Assembly: GCA_945877175.1 (NCBI GenBank)
Contig: CAMCRC010000024.1
Span: forward strand, 1-33,354
Direction: 5' to 3'
DNA: 33,354 nt
Origin: Klebsiella pneumoniae
GTDB lineage: Bacteria > Pseudomonadota > Gammaproteobacteria > Pseudomonadales > Pseudohongiellaceae
Numbering within the stretch: position 1 is the first letter of the stretch; each line of letters opens with the position of its first letter. Shown in pieces: positions 17,519 through 26,675 of the stretch. The position numbers and the translations under genes are program-made. The notes beneath the pieces were generated by a model. It was not told the DNA's origin. It worked only from the letters and a program-made list of their open reading frames with translations, and did not search any database.

Positions 17519-18676
17519 ATGCAGAAAGCCCCGATCAACTGGACCAACACGCTGATTTTCACACTCACGCCATTTTTCGCGTTGACCCTGGTTCCCTGGT
17601 ACGGATTCACCTATGGCTATGACCTTTTCGAAATTTTGGTCTTCGTCATCCTGATGGGCTATTGCGGCATGTCCATTACTGCTGGCTACCACCGCCTGTG
17701 GTCCCACAAGTCCTACAAGGCTCACCCCTTCGTCCGTTTTGTATTCGCGCTTGGTGGCGCCTGCGCTCTGCAGAACGATGTACTGCACTGGGCGTCCGAT
17801 CACCGTCGCCATCACGCCCATGTTGACAACAATGACAAGGACCCCTATTCCGCCGGCCTTGGTTTCTGGTACTCGCACATGGGCTGGATCCTGCGCAACT
17901 ACGAAAGCGGCAAGGAAGACTTCTCCAATGCCAAAGACCTGCAGAATGATCCGATCGTCATGTGGCAGCATCGCCACTACCTGAGTCTGGTCCTGGTCAT
18001 GAACCTCGGCCTGCCCGCTTTCCTGGGCTGGCTCAACGGCGACATCCTCGGATGCGTGCTGCTGGGCGGCCTGCTGCGCATGGTGCTGAGCCAGCATGTC
18101 ACCTGGCTGATCAATTCCGTCGCGCACATCTGGGGCAGACAGACCTACAGTGACGCCAGTTCCGCGCGCGACAACCCCCTGTTGGCCCTGGTCACCTATG
18201 GCGAGGGTTATCACAATTTCCATCACACGTTTCAGTGGGACTACCGCAATGGGGTGCGCTGGTGGCACTACGATCCGACCAAATGGTTCATCGCCACATG
18301 TTCCTGGCTTGGACTGGCCAGCGAACTGAAGCGCTGTTCTCCTGTCGTCATCGAAAGTGCCCGTCTGGACATGCAGTACCAGCGAGTTTCAGAGTCTTTC
18401 AATGCCTTGTCGGATGCGATCAGCAATGCCGATACCTGGCGCCAGCGGCTGGAGCAGGAATACGAACAGTGCAAGGCAGCTCTGCACGCTTGGGCTGCAC
18501 ATCAGCAAACCTGGTATGAAGCCAAATCTTCCGAGCTGCACGAGAAATGGTCGCATTGGGAAAAGCTGAAGGTGCGCGACAGTTATCGCGAAGCGCAATT
18601 TCGGCTGAAAATACAGAAGCAACGCTGGGAAACGCTGATGCAGTGTGTGCCGACACTGGCCAGCTCTGCCGCCTGA
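17519..18676 (+). CDS. Acyl-CoA delta-9 fatty acid desaturase (DesB/Ole1 type)
   Basis: Membrane di-iron enzyme placing a cis double bond in saturated acyl chains, so adjusting membrane fluidity aerobically. From the ATG at 17519 (AGGAAC upstream; an ATG at 17495 is the alternative) it has 385 residues. The three histidine boxes are HRLWSH at 58-63, HRRHH at 95-99 and HNFHH at 232-236, with hydrophobic pairs between them. The last 100 residues are a soluble, charged, Trp-rich helical region, which also occurs in the about 394-residue proteobacterial DesB group and is therefore normal. The acyl carrier (CoA rather than lipid) is inferred from the family. A thioredoxin-like gene follows 45 bases later. 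Confidence 0.9.
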   Translation: MQKAPINWTNTLIFTLTPFFALTLVPWYGFTYGYDLFEILVFVILMGYCGMSITAGYHRLWSHKSYKAHPFVRFVFALGGACALQNDVLHWASDHRRHHAHVDNNDKDPYSAGLGFWYSHMGWILRNYESGKEDFSNAKDLQNDPIVMWQHRHYLSLVLVMNLGLPAFLGWLNGDILGCVLLGGLLRMVLSQHVTWLINSVAHIWGRQTYSDASSARDNPLLALVTYGEGYHNFHHTFQWDYRNGVRWWHYDPTKWFIATCSWLGLASELKRCSPVVIESARLDMQYQRVSESFNALSDAISNADTWRQRLEQEYEQCKAALHAWAAHQQTWYEAKSSELHEKWSHWEKLKVRDSYREAQFRLKIQKQRWETLMQCVPTLASSAA

Positions 18677-18721
18677 AGCCAATTCGCCAGACTGCTACGT
18701 CACCCTTTGGAGGTTTGCCTG

Positions 18722-19240
18722 ATGCTCGTTCGCAGAATATTGTCCGCCCTGCTCCTCACAGCGGGCCTGATCACCGGCAGTGCCCCTGTGGTGGCCCTTG
18801 AAGAAGGGCAACCCGCCCCGGATTTCACGCTGCCGGACATTCAGGACGGCAAGCCCGCCATCACCTTGTCTGAACTGCGCGGCAAGACTGTCTACGTGGA
18901 CTTCTGGGCCTCCTGGTGCGCGCCGTGTCTGCGCTCAATGCCGCTGATCAACGAGCTGTACGCACAATACAGGGACCAGGGTTTCGAAGTAATCGCCATC
19001 AATGTGGACGATCCGATTGAGGATGGCCGGGAATTTCTGCTGGACACGCCGCTGGACTACCTCATTGCGGCAGATACAAAGAATGAAGTGCTGGAGCTTT
19101 ATGGTGTGCGGGGCATGCCGACGTCCTTTCTCGTCGACAGCGAAGGCGTCGTCCGCATGGTGCACATGGGCTTTCGCGACAACGACATCGTGCTGATCGA
19201 GACCGCCGTCACCGGACTGCTGGACGCGCAGACGCCCTGA
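18722..19240 (+). CDS. TlpA/ResA-like exported thioredoxin
   Basis: 172-residue thiol-disulphide protein. The ATG at 18722 is chosen for TGGAGG eight bases upstream. The N-terminus is a signal peptide (LLLTAGLITGSAPVVA), so it acts in the periplasm, released or anchored. The AhpC/TSA-Redoxin fold begins GQPAPDFTLPD, with active site WCAPC at 65-69 and a cis-proline loop GMPTSFLVD. The two cysteines are intact. Such proteins reduce disulphides in cytochrome c maturation or other secreted proteins; the partner cannot be named from this window. It converges with srkA. Confidence 0.88.
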   Translation: MLVRRILSALLLTAGLITGSAPVVALEEGQPAPDFTLPDIQDGKPAITLSELRGKTVYVDFWASWCAPCLRSMPLINELYAQYRDQGFEVIAINVDDPIEDGREFLLDTPLDYLIAADTKNEVLELYGVRGMPTSFLVDSEGVVRMVHMGFRDNDIVLIETAVTGLLDAQTP

Positions 19241-19243
19241 GTT

Positions 19244-20278
19244 TCAAAACAACTGAAGAGGCGGCTCGTCGAGGGCCGCCATCTGCTCCCGCAACTCCAG
19301 AATGTGCTCTGCCCAGTAGCGCTCCGTGTTGAACCACGGAAAACTTTTGGGAAATGCCGGATCTTCCCAGCGCCGCGCCAGCCAGGCGCTGTAGTGCATG
19401 ATGCGCAGCGTGCGCAGTGCCTCGATCATGTCCAGACTGCGCGGATCGAAGTCATGGAACTCGTTGTACCCCTCCGCAATTTCCAGCAACTGCCCCTGGC
19501 GCTGATCGCGCTCGCCCGACATCAGCATCCACAAGTCCTGCACCGCCGGCCCCGTCATGGTGTCGTCGAAATCCACAAAATTGGGGGCATCGTCACGCCA
19601 CAACACATTGCCGGGGTGACAGTCACCATGAATGCGCAGACGGCGCACACCGCGGGTGCGGGCGAATACCGCCTCGACCCGGGCTATCAGGTCGTTGGCG
19701 AGCGTCTCATAGGCGCGTATCAGGGAGTCAGGAATAAAGTGCTTTTGCAGCAGGAAATCACGACTCTCGATGGCAAACCGTGACACTGTCAGTTCCGGCC
19801 GGTGCTGAAAAGGCCGGGTGACGCCCACGGCATGGACGCGGCCGATGAAGCGGCCCATCACCAGCAGGTTGTCGGGATTGTCCAGATCCGGCGCACGGCC
19901 CGCGCGGCGTTCGAACACCGAGAATGAGAAGCCCTGGTAGTCATACAGGGAGTCCCTGCCATTGAGCAGCAGCGGCGGCACCACGGGAATCTCCAGATCC
20001 GCCAGCTCCTTTGCGAAGGCATGCTCTTCCAGTATCTGCTCCCGCGTCCAGCGCTGCGGGCGATAGAACTTGGCAATCACGGGAGGCCCGTCTTCCACCC
20101 CCACCTGGTAGACCCGATTCTCGTAGCTGTTGAGCGCCAGAATGCGGGCATCAGTGCAAATACCGACGCTCTCCATGGCCTCCAGCACGGTTTCCGGAGT
20201 GAGGAATTGATAGGGGTGAACATCGGCTGTCTTTGGAGTATCGAGTGCGTCTTGCTGACTGTCTTCGCTGGCGGGCAT
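19244..20278 (-). CDS. srkA: Stress response kinase A (YihE), Ser/Thr protein kinase
   Basis: Aminoglycoside-phosphotransferase-fold kinase. In E. coli SrkA counters MazF-linked death and responds to Cpx envelope stress. From the ATG at 20278 (GGAAT upstream) it has 344 residues, against 328 in E. coli. The conserved opening YQFLTPETVLEA, the lysine-containing VIAKFYRP segment, the catalytic loop HGDCHPGN at 217-224 and the metal motif FVDFDDTMTGP from 234 are present, so it looks active. The C-terminus has HYSAWLARRWEDPAFP as in the family. The frame is open further upstream to 20377, but that part is low-complexity and basic. It is divergent from the aminotransferase. Confidence 0.92.
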   Translation of the reverse strand: MPASEDSQQDALDTPKTADVHPYQFLTPETVLEAMESVGICTDARILALNSYENRVYQVGVEDGPPVIAKFYRPQRWTREQILEEHAFAKELADLEIPVVPPLLLNGRDSLYDYQGFSFSVFERRAGRAPDLDNPDNLLVMGRFIGRVHAVGVTRPFQHRPELTVSRFAIESRDFLLQKHFIPDSLIRAYETLANDLIARVEAVFARTRGVRRLRIHGDCHPGNVLWRDDAPNFVDFDDTMTGPAVQDLWMLMSGERDQRQGQLLEIAEGYNEFHDFDPRSLDMIEALRTLRIMHYSAWLARRWEDPAFPKSFPWFNTERYWAEHILELREQMAALDEPPLQLF

Positions 20279-20313
20279 ATTCCGGTGGTCGTCCTGATCG
20301 AGTTTGGCCTGAG

Positions 20314-20320
20314 TATACTG
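20314..20320. promoter_or_regulatory. -10-like palindrome between srkA and the aminotransferase
   Basis: The sequence AGTATACT (ending 20320) is self-complementary, giving TATACT on both strands, and sits between two divergent genes. No convincing -35 is seen on either side, so this is a weak candidate for a shared promoter. Confidence 0.3.
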
Positions 20321-20399
20321 TAAAATCCGCGCGCCCGTTCGCCGCCAGCCGGCCCGAGGCCACTTTAGACTAGTCATTCAACCCAGTAAGGAGCCCGAC

Positions 20400-21692
20400 T
20401 TGAACCAGCAGCAACTGCAAGCCAGAGCGCAGGAATTACGCCAACAGTACGACGCCGTGTGTGCACAGAAACTGAACCTGGACCTGACCCGTGGGAAACC
20501 TTGCTCCGAACAGCTGGCCCTCAGCGACGCGCTGGATGGCATTCTTGCCGGCGATTACCGCTGTGCAGACGGCAGTGACAGCCGCAACTACGGCGGCATC
20601 ATGGGCATTCCCGAAGCGCGGCGTTTCGCGGCAGAGTATCTCGGCACCACGCCCGCGCGCACCATGGTGGGCGGCAACAGCAGCCTGCAGTTCATGTACC
20701 AGATCGTCACCAGTGCCCTCTTTCACGGCGTGCGCGGTGCTGCTTCGGCCTGGAGTCGCGAAGCGGCTGCAACCGGCGACAGTATCAAGTTTCTGTGCCC
20801 GGCGCCAGGCTATGACCGCCACTTCGCCATCTGCGAGTCGCTCGACATCGAGATGATTCCCGTCGCCATGACCCGCGAGGGTCCGGATATGGACCAGATC
20901 GAAGCGCTGCTGAAGGCAGACCCGCTGATCAAGGGCATATGGTGCGTGCCCAAATATGCCAATCCGGACGGTGTGGTGTATTCCGATGCCGTAGTGGCAC
21001 GCATGGCTGGCCTGGGTCGTATCGCCGGCGCCAACTTCCGCATTCTGTGGGACAACGCCTATGCCGAACATCACCTGGTGGACAATCCTCCGGAACTGGC
21101 CAACATCCTCACGCTGAGCGAAGCGGCAGGCACGTTGGACAGCGTCTACGTGATCGGCTCGACGTCCAAGATCACCCACGCGGGCGCCGGCATATCCTTC
21201 ATCGCCAGCTCCGAGGCCAACCTGACGAGCCTGGCGGACCAGCTGATCATCGCCACCATCGGGCCCGACAAAGTCAATCAGTTGCGTCACATGCGCTTCC
21301 TGAAGGACATGCCGACGCTGCGTGCCCTGATGCAGCAGCATCGTGCCATTCTGCAGCCCAAGTTCGAGTCGCTCCTGAATGAACTGAACGGCGGCCTGGC
21401 CGGCAAGACGGTCAACGGCTTGGCTCTGGGGGAATGGACGGTGCCGCAGGGCGGCTACTTCGTGTTGTTCAATACTCAGCCAGGACTGGCAGATACTGTG
21501 GTGAAACTGACGGCTGGCGCCGGGGTGAAGCTGACGCCTGCCGGGTCGACCTACCCCTACCGCAAGGACCCGGCGAACACCAATATCCGCCTGGCGCCGT
21601 CGTTCCCGAGCCTGCAGGAAATAGCCGCCGCCATGAAGATCTTCGTGTTGTGTGTGGAACTGGCGAGTATCGAACGCGCGCTGGCTCAGTAA
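20400..21692 (+). CDS. PLP-dependent aminotransferase, class I (AspT-like)
   Basis: 430-residue fold-type I aminotransferase closest in pattern to the Corynebacterium-type aspartate aminotransferase group (Pfam Asp_aminotransf). The N-terminus has LDLTRGKPC, the phosphate-side region GGNSSLQFMY, the substrate and cofactor residues WDNAY at 217-221, and the Schiff-base lysine Lys257 in IGSTSKITHAG. The C-terminal NTNIRLAPSFP carries the arginine that binds the substrate carboxylate. The start is TTG at 20400 with AAGGAG seven bases upstream, a strong site that decides the start. The actual amino-group donor is uncertain. It ends next to a GC hairpin and converges on the DUF1820 gene. Confidence 0.88.
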   Translation: MNQQQLQARAQELRQQYDAVCAQKLNLDLTRGKPCSEQLALSDALDGILAGDYRCADGSDSRNYGGIMGIPEARRFAAEYLGTTPARTMVGGNSSLQFMYQIVTSALFHGVRGAASAWSREAAATGDSIKFLCPAPGYDRHFAICESLDIEMIPVAMTREGPDMDQIEALLKADPLIKGIWCVPKYANPDGVVYSDAVVARMAGLGRIAGANFRILWDNAYAEHHLVDNPPELANILTLSEAAGTLDSVYVIGSTSKITHAGAGISFIASSEANLTSLADQLIIATIGPDKVNQLRHMRFLKDMPTLRALMQQHRAILQPKFESLLNELNGGLAGKTVNGLALGEWTVPQGGYFVLFNTQPGLADTVVKLTAGAGVKLTPAGSTYPYRKDPANTNIRLAPSFPSLQEIAAAMKIFVLCVELASIERALAQ

Positions 21693-21700
21693 GCTGGATG

Positions 21701-21725
21701 GCGGCGGCTCCGGGCGGGCCGCCGC
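21701..21725. terminator. GC-rich hairpin between convergent genes
   Basis: GCGGCGGC (21701-21708) pairs perfectly with GCCGCCGC (21718-21725) across a 9-base loop, directly between the aminotransferase stop and the DUF1820 stop at 21732. A bidirectional terminator is plausible, but no T run follows on either strand. Confidence 0.4.
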
Positions 21726-21731
21726 TGTGCA

Positions 21732-22073
21732 TCACTCGGACTTCTGGGTGTCCGTGTTGCGGGCAGTCATGTAGGGCACGGGAAACAGGGTGATGTTGTC
21801 TCCACTGGTAATCTTGCTGACGCCGCCCTTCTCGACTTCATCGATGCGCACGATCGCCTGAATGGGGATAAAGCTGCGCTTCACGCCGAGAAACTCGGCC
21901 TTGAGCTTCTCCTCGCTCGGGTCCACGACGACCTGACTGCGTTCGTCGAAGATATAGTCTTCCACTTCGATGAACCCGTACAGTTCGCTCTGGTAAACCT
22001 GCTTGGCAAAGACTTCATACACTTTGCCCTTGTTGAGGAAGGTGATTCTGTAGATTTCCGAGGGATTGGCCAT
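21732..22073 (-). CDS. DUF1820 family protein
   Basis: Small cytosolic protein of unknown function, conserved in Gammaproteobacteria. From the ATG at 22073 it has 113 residues; another ATG lies at 22106. The family pattern is IYRITFLNKGKVYEVFAKQV, then ELYGFIEVEDYIF, VVVDPSEEKLKAEF and RSFIPIQAIVRIDEV. It has no signal peptide or membrane helix and is mostly predicted beta strand. It is divergent from miaB, which is the usual neighbourhood I recall for this family, but no function follows from that. Confidence 0.85.
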   Translation of the reverse strand: MANPSEIYRITFLNKGKVYEVFAKQVYQSELYGFIEVEDYIFDERSQVVVDPSEEKLKAEFLGVKRSFIPIQAIVRIDEVEKGGVSKITSGDNITLFPVPYMTARNTDTQKSE

Positions 22074-22221
22074 GCGTGCGGTCTCTTGATCATTGACGCT
22101 CTGCAATATCAGGCTGAAGCAGCGAAATTCAAGTCAGCTTCATGCCGAATGCGGAGCAGGCAGGCAGTTTACAGGAATTGTCCGCGCCCCACCCGATATT
22201 CTTGCGCCTGCAGCCGTCGGT

Positions 22222-22249
22222 TTGTGAGCCCGGGCAGAGCTGCTACAAT
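22222..22249 (+). promoter_or_regulatory. Candidate sigma-70 promoter for miaB
   Basis: TTGTGA (22222-22227), a 16-base spacer, then TACAAT (22244-22249) preceded by TG one base earlier, an extended -10. The ATG of miaB is about 55 bases downstream. The -35 has four of six consensus bases. Confidence 0.5.
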
Positions 22250-22266
22250 CCGCGCTCATTTTCAAC

Positions 22267-22286
22267 CCGGGACTCCCCTGTCCCGG
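22267..22286 (+). promoter_or_regulatory. Hairpin in the miaB 5' leader
   Basis: CCGGGAC (22267-22273) and GTCCCGG (22280-22286) form a perfect 7-bp stem with a 6-base loop TCCCCT. It ends 17 bases before the miaB ATG and covers the base of the only G-rich stretch (GGTGGGA) that could serve as a ribosome binding site. Confidence 0.4.
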
Positions 22287-22303
22287 TGGGACCAGCGACA
22301 GAC

Positions 22304-23686
22304 ATGAGCACTATCGACATCAGCACGAGCCCTCAGGAATTTCCGGTAAAGGTGCCTGCCAGCGGCAAGGCGCGCAAGGTCTTCATCAAGACCCATGGCT
22401 GCCAGATGAATGAATATGATTCGTCCCGCATGCTGGACATGCTGCGTGAATCCCACGGTGCCGAGCTGGTGGCCACACCGGAAGAAGCCGACCTGCTGCT
22501 GCTCAATACCTGTTCCATCCGCGAAAAGGCCCAGGAAAAGGTGTTTCATCAACTGGGCCGCTGGAAGTCCCTGAAGAAGGCCAATCCGAATCTGCAGATT
22601 GCCGTCGGCGGTTGCGTAGCAAGTCAGGAAGGCGCGGCCATTGGCAAGCGCGCGCCCTATGTGGACGTGGTATTTGGCCCGCAGACCCTCCACAAGCTGC
22701 CACAGATGCTGGATGACGCCAGCGGCAGTGGCACCCTCGTGGACATCAGTTTTCCCGAGATCGAGAAATTCGACCGCCTGCCCGAACCTCGTGTGGACGG
22801 CTGCGAGGCCTACCTGACAGTGATGGAAGGCTGCAGCAAGTACTGCTCGTTCTGCGTCGTGCCTTACACACGCGGTGAAGAAGTCAGCCGCCCGCTGGAT
22901 GATGTGCTGGCAGAGGCTGTGCACCTGGCTGGTCAGGGCGTGCGCGAGATCAATCTGCTTGGGCAAAACGTCAATGCCTACCGCGGGCTGAATCACGAGG
23001 GGCAGATCACCGACCTCGCCACCCTGATCCAGTACATCGCCGCCATCGAAGGTATCGGCCGCATACGTTTCACAACGTCACACCCGGTGGAATTTTCCAG
23101 GAATCTGATCGAGATCTACCGTCATGTACCGGCGCTGGTGGACCATCTGCACCTCCCAGTGCAGAGCGGATCTGACAGAATTCTGGCCGCCATGAAGCGC
23201 GGACACACGGTGCTTGAGTACAAGTCCACCATTCGCAAACTCAAGGCCATACGCCCGAACATCAGCCTGTCTTCCGACTTCATCGTCGGTTTTCCGGGCG
23301 AGACCCACAAGGATTTCGAAGACACCATGAACCTGATCATGGAGGTCGGCTACGACACTTCCTTCAGCTTCATCTACAGTCCCCGTCCGGGCACCCCGGC
23401 GTCGGATCTGCCGGACACCACCACGGAACAGGAAAAGAAACATCGCCTGGCCATCCTGCAGGCCCAGATCATCCAGCAGGCCAGCGCCATCAGTGAGCGC
23501 ATGGTGGGCAGCACTCAGCGCATCCTGGTGACGGGCGTGTCGCGCAAGGACCCCGGCGAGATGCAGGGCCGCACCGAGAACAACCGCGTGGTCAATTTTC
23601 GCTGCGACGATGCCCGCCTTGCCGGCCAGTTCGTCGATGTGAAGATTACCCGCGCCTATGTCAATTCCCTGGCGGGCAGCCTCTGA
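22304..23686 (+). CDS. miaB: tRNA-2-methylthio-N6-dimethylallyladenosine synthase MiaB
   Basis: Radical-SAM methylthiotransferase that adds the 2-methylthio group to i6A37 of tRNAs reading UNN codons. From the ATG at 22304 it has 460 residues. The N-terminal UPF0004 domain supplies Cys33, Cys70 and Cys104 for one 4Fe-4S cluster. The radical-SAM domain has Cys177-x3-Cys181-x2-Cys184 for the second. A TRAM domain ends the protein. All six cysteines are present. The frame is open to 22142, but upstream residues are not conserved-looking and the promoter candidate lies inside them. It heads the run miaB-ybeZ-ybeY-corC, the normal order. Confidence 0.96.
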   Translation: MSTIDISTSPQEFPVKVPASGKARKVFIKTHGCQMNEYDSSRMLDMLRESHGAELVATPEEADLLLLNTCSIREKAQEKVFHQLGRWKSLKKANPNLQIAVGGCVASQEGAAIGKRAPYVDVVFGPQTLHKLPQMLDDASGSGTLVDISFPEIEKFDRLPEPRVDGCEAYLTVMEGCSKYCSFCVVPYTRGEEVSRPLDDVLAEAVHLAGQGVREINLLGQNVNAYRGLNHEGQITDLATLIQYIAAIEGIGRIRFTTSHPVEFSRNLIEIYRHVPALVDHLHLPVQSGSDRILAAMKRGHTVLEYKSTIRKLKAIRPNISLSSDFIVGFPGETHKDFEDTMNLIMEVGYDTSFSFIYSPRPGTPASDLPDTTTEQEKKHRLAILQAQIIQQASAISERMVGSTQRILVTGVSRKDPGEMQGRTENNRVVNFRCDDARLAGQFVDVKITRAYVNSLAGSL

Positions 23687-23718
23687 TCGACCCTGCCCGC
23701 AAGAAGTCTGCAAAAGTG

Positions 23719-23746
23719 CTTACAAGCAGGCTCAGATTGGTATACT
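23719..23746 (+). promoter_or_regulatory. Candidate sigma-70 promoter for ybeZ
   Basis: CTTACA (23719-23724), a 16-base spacer and TATACT (23741-23746), again with TG one base before the -10. It lies in the 100-base gap after miaB, about 40 bases before the ybeZ ATG, so ybeZ onwards may be transcribed separately from miaB. Confidence 0.5.
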
Positions 23747-23788
23747 ACCGGCTCTTTTCACCCGCCCGGAGGCTTGCAAACTGTCTTG

Positions 23789-24811
23789 ATGGCAACCCAG
23801 AAATACACGCAGAGGCTCATTCTTGAGCCGGACAATTCACAGCGGCTGGCCAATCTTTGCGGTCACCTGAATGAACACCTGCAGCAAATCGAAAAGTCGC
23901 TTGCACTGAAAATCCAGAATCGCGGCAATGAATTCAAACTCTCGGGAAGCCAGCAGGCAGTGGATGACGCCAGCGGCGTTCTCGTCTCTCTATACAAGGC
24001 CACCGGGCAAAGTACTGTCAACCCTGACATGGTGCACCTCGCACTGCGCACGGTGGAAAGCGCCGGCAAGACCCGCTACGACGTCGACAAGCCCATGATC
24101 CTCAAGACGCCCCTGCTCTCTGTGAAGCCCCGCGGCCCGCATCAGCAGGATTATGTGGAGTCCATCCAGCGCCATGACATCAATTTCGGCATCGGCCCGG
24201 CCGGTACGGGCAAGACCTATCTGGCTGTTGCCTGTGCCGTGGAAGCGCTGATGCAGGACCGTGTTCAACGCCTGCTGCTGGTGCGCCCGGCTGTGGAAGC
24301 CGGAGAGAAACTGGGGTTCCTGCCCGGCGATCTGGCACAGAAGATCGACCCGTATCTGCGCCCGCTGTACGACGCGCTTTACGAAATGCTCGGAGTGGAA
24401 CGCGTCGGACGCCTGATCGAAAAGAATGTCATCGAGATTGCCCCGCTGGCCTATATGCGTGGCCGCACCCTGAACAATGCCTTCATCATTCTGGACGAAA
24501 GTCAGAACACGACGACCTCCCAGATGAAGATGTTCCTGACGCGACTCGGCTTCGGTTCGACTGCCGTTATCACCGGCGATGTCACCCAGATCGACCTGCC
24601 CAAAGGCACACGCTCGGGCCTGGTCCAGGTGACGCAAGTGCTTGAGGGCGTGGAAGGGATCAGCTTTACCTGGTTCGACTCGAAGGATGTGGTTCGACAT
24701 ACCCTCGTGCAGCGCATCGTGGAAGCTTACGATCGCTTTGACCAGAGGAACATCAGCCCGTTGAGCGGCCTGGACAACGCCATGGAGCAGGGAGCTGAGC
24801 GCGATGCTTGA
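23789..24811 (+). CDS. ybeZ: PhoH-like ATPase YbeZ
   Basis: Cytosolic PhoH-family NTPase that works with the endoribonuclease YbeY in RNA metabolism. From the ATG at 23789 it has 340 residues. Walker A GPAGTGKT is at 136-143 and Walker B IILDESQN has Asp236-Glu237. The N-terminal region ([22 protein letters not shown], split after LANLC) resembles a KH-like segment of this family. An alternative TTG lies at 23774; the GGAGG at 23768 is one base from that TTG and 16 from the ATG, so neither spacing is ideal. It overlaps the start of ybeY by eight bases. Confidence 0.93.
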   Translation: MATQKYTQRLILEPDNSQRLANLCGHLNEHLQQIEKSLALKIQNRGNEFKLSGSQQAVDDASGVLVSLYKATGQSTVNPDMVHLALRTVESAGKTRYDVDKPMILKTPLLSVKPRGPHQQDYVESIQRHDINFGIGPAGTGKTYLAVACAVEALMQDRVQRLLLVRPAVEAGEKLGFLPGDLAQKIDPYLRPLYDALYEMLGVERVGRLIEKNVIEIAPLAYMRGRTLNNAFIILDESQNTTTSQMKMFLTRLGFGSTAVITGDVTQIDLPKGTRSGLVQVTQVLEGVEGISFTWFDSKDVVRHTLVQRIVEAYDRFDQRNISPLSGLDNAMEQGAERDA

Positions 24812-25283
24812 GTTCGAGAACGCCTGCCCGGACATGCCGGTGCCACCAGAATCGGCGTTTGCGTTGTGGACTGCGAAGGGCATTGCGGCAGCGGCTGCCG
24901 GAAAACCAGTGTCGGTGGGCATCCGCATTGTCGACGAAGAGGAATCCGCACAGTTGAATCGGGACTATCGCGGCAAGGACTACGCCACCAACGTATTGTC
25001 ATTCGGCCACGAGCTTCCCGCCATGATTCTTGACGCACTGGACGAACTGCCTCTAGGTGATCTGGCCATCTGTGCGCCAGTGGTGCTTCGCGAGGCTGCA
25101 GAGCAGGGCAAGAGTGCGGATGCACACTGGGCACATATGGTAATCCATGGGCTGCTGCATCTGCAGGGGCACGACCACGAAGACGACGCGCAGGCCGAAG
25201 CAATGGAGGCGCTCGAACGCAGATTGTTGAAGGAACTGGGGATATCCGATCCCTATCAGGAGAAGACGCAGGAAAATGAGTGA
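24804..25283 (+). CDS. ybeY: Endoribonuclease YbeY, 16S rRNA maturation
   Basis: Zinc-dependent single-strand endoribonuclease for 16S rRNA 3'-end maturation and ribosome quality control. It has 159 residues. The metal motif [11 protein letters not shown] has all three histidines, His115, His119 and His125. The upstream [14 protein letters not shown] block, which carries the conserved arginine and N-V-L-S-F, is intact. It overlaps ybeZ by eight bases and corC by eight bases, implying translational coupling through the three genes. Confidence 0.95.
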   Translation: MLEFENACPDMPVPPESAFALWTAKGIAAAAAGKPVSVGIRIVDEEESAQLNRDYRGKDYATNVLSFGHELPAMILDALDELPLGDLAICAPVVLREAAEQGKSADAHWAHMVIHGLLHLQGHDHEDDAQAEAMEALERRLLKELGISDPYQEKTQENE

Positions 25284-26142
25284 CGAGCAGACAGGCAACG
25301 AAACAAGACCGCGCTCCTGGATAGACAGAATCGCGCAGATTTTCTCCGACGAACCTACCGACACCGGCAGTCTACTGGAAGTGCTGCGCAATGCAGCGCA
25401 GGACAATGTGCTCGATGCCGACGCGCTGTCCATCATCGAGGGGGCCCTGCAGGTTTCCAACATGCAGGTGCGCGAGATCATGATTCCCCGCCCGCAGGTT
25501 GTCACCGTCTCGGCCCGCAACACGCTTGAAGAGGTGCTCGACATTGTGGTGACGGTCTCCCATTCGCGCTTTCCGGTCGTGGCTGAGAATTCCGACTCGG
25601 TAATCGGCATTCTGCTGGCAAAAGACCTCCTGCCCTTCGCGCTCGACAAGAACGGCAGCAACTTCGATGTGAAGTCAGTGGTGCGACCCGCTACTTTCGT
25701 GCCGGAAAGCAAGCGCCTCAATGTGCTGCTGCGGGAATTCCGCGAAACACGCCACCACATGGCCATCGTGATTGACGAGTATGGATCCGCCTGCGGCGTC
25801 GTCACGATCGAGGACGTACTGGAACAGATCGTGGGCGACATCGACGACGAGTACGATGTGGATGATGAGTCCTACGTGAAGAAGATCGATGCAAAGCAAT
25901 TCATCGTGAAAGCACTCACGCCAATACCCGATTTCAATGAATCCTTCGACTACGATTTCAGCGATGCCGACGTGGACACCATCGGCGGTCTTGTGCTGCA
26001 ACACTTCAGCCACATTCCGGAGCGCGATGAGAGCGTGGTCATCGGCGCCTTCCGATTCACCATTCTGAATGGCGACAGCCGGCAGATCCGGTTGCTGAAA
26101 GTCACGATAATGGATGAAGAACCCGGGGAGAGCGGCAAATGA
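25276..26142 (+). CDS. corC: CorC/YbeX CBS-domain protein (magnesium/cobalt efflux accessory)
   Basis: Cytosolic protein of 288 residues, linked to Mg/Co efflux with CorA in Salmonella and more recently to ribosome function as YbeX. Two CBS domains cover about residues 65-185, starting at the [11 protein letters not shown] motif and ending at [23 protein letters not shown] (split as [14 protein letters not shown] and VLEQIVGDI). A CorC/HlyC transporter-associated domain follows (about 200-280). There are no membrane helices, as expected for CorC rather than the DUF21 CorB group. In many relatives lnt follows; here lptE follows instead, with a four-base ATGA overlap. Confidence 0.93.
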   Translation: MSDEQTGNETRPRSWIDRIAQIFSDEPTDTGSLLEVLRNAAQDNVLDADALSIIEGALQVSNMQVREIMIPRPQVVTVSARNTLEEVLDIVVTVSHSRFPVVAENSDSVIGILLAKDLLPFALDKNGSNFDVKSVVRPATFVPESKRLNVLLREFRETRHHMAIVIDEYGSACGVVTIEDVLEQIVGDIDDEYDVDDESYVKKIDAKQFIVKALTPIPDFNESFDYDFSDADVDTIGGLVLQHFSHIPERDESVVIGAFRFTILNGDSRQIRLLKVTIMDEEPGESGK

Positions 26143-26654
26143 GCCCGCGACAAAGTCCTGCACGACTGTTGGTGGCTCTGAGTCTGGTGTGTCTTCTGCC
26201 CGCCTGCGGCTTTGCGTTGCGCGGAAGCGAGACTGTTTCAGCCGACGGCACTACCGTCCATCTTCGGGCTGCTGAACCCGGCAGTGCACTGGTTCAAACT
26301 CTGAGCGAGGCGCTGCTGGCAGCCGAAGTGATGCTGAGCCCGTCCGCCACAAACGACGGACTGCAGCTGCAACTCGGCGCAGAGTCGCTGCTCAGCCGTC
26401 CTGGGAGTGTCAACAGCCGCGCTCGTGCGGCACAGTACGACGTGGAAATGAGCGTCGAAGTCATGCTTGAGCGCGGCGGTAGTGTCATTTTCGGGCCTCT
26501 GCGCGTGGCCACCCAGCGCAGCTACTACGAAGATCTGTCGACGATCGCCGGCAGCAGCGAAGAAGTCGTCCTTCTGCAACAGGAAATGCGCCAGGAGCTG
26601 GCGCAACAGGTGCTGCGCCGCCTGCGCGCTGCTCTGGCGGAACAGGGCGCCTGA
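26139..26654 (+). CDS. lptE: LPS-assembly lipoprotein LptE
   Basis: Outer-membrane lipoprotein that plugs and assembles the LptD barrel for lipopolysaccharide export. It has 171 residues. A lipoprotein signal ends with the lipobox LPAC, Cys23, followed by GFALRG, the conserved start of the mature protein. The remainder matches the LptE/RlpB pattern of an alternating beta/alpha domain with a C-terminal helix (EMRQELAQQVLRRLRAAL). It overlaps corC by four bases and is followed by holA 21 bases later. leuS, which usually precedes lptE, is not here. Confidence 0.9.
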   Translation: MSPRQSPARLLVALSLVCLLPACGFALRGSETVSADGTTVHLRAAEPGSALVQTLSEALLAAEVMLSPSATNDGLQLQLGAESLLSRPGSVNSRARAAQYDVEMSVEVMLERGGSVIFGPLRVATQRSYYEDLSTIAGSSEEVVLLQQEMRQELAQQVLRRLRAALAEQGA

Positions 26655-26675
26655 TGCGCCCAGCGAGCGTGCCAC

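Noticed and set aside
17453-18268. 271-codon minus-strand ORF opposite the desaturase
   Set aside because: Antisense to the histidine-box region, which explains its open frame.
18377-18676. Extra 100-residue C-terminal tail on the desaturase
   Set aside because: Proteobacterial DesB-type desaturases of about 394 residues normally have it, so it is not a fusion.
20436-21341. 301-codon minus-strand ORF opposite the aminotransferase
   Set aside because: Antisense shadow of a well supported gene; no protein features.
23990-24928. 312-codon minus-strand ORF opposite ybeZ and ybeY
   Set aside because: It crosses two confident genes in antisense and shows no conserved pattern.
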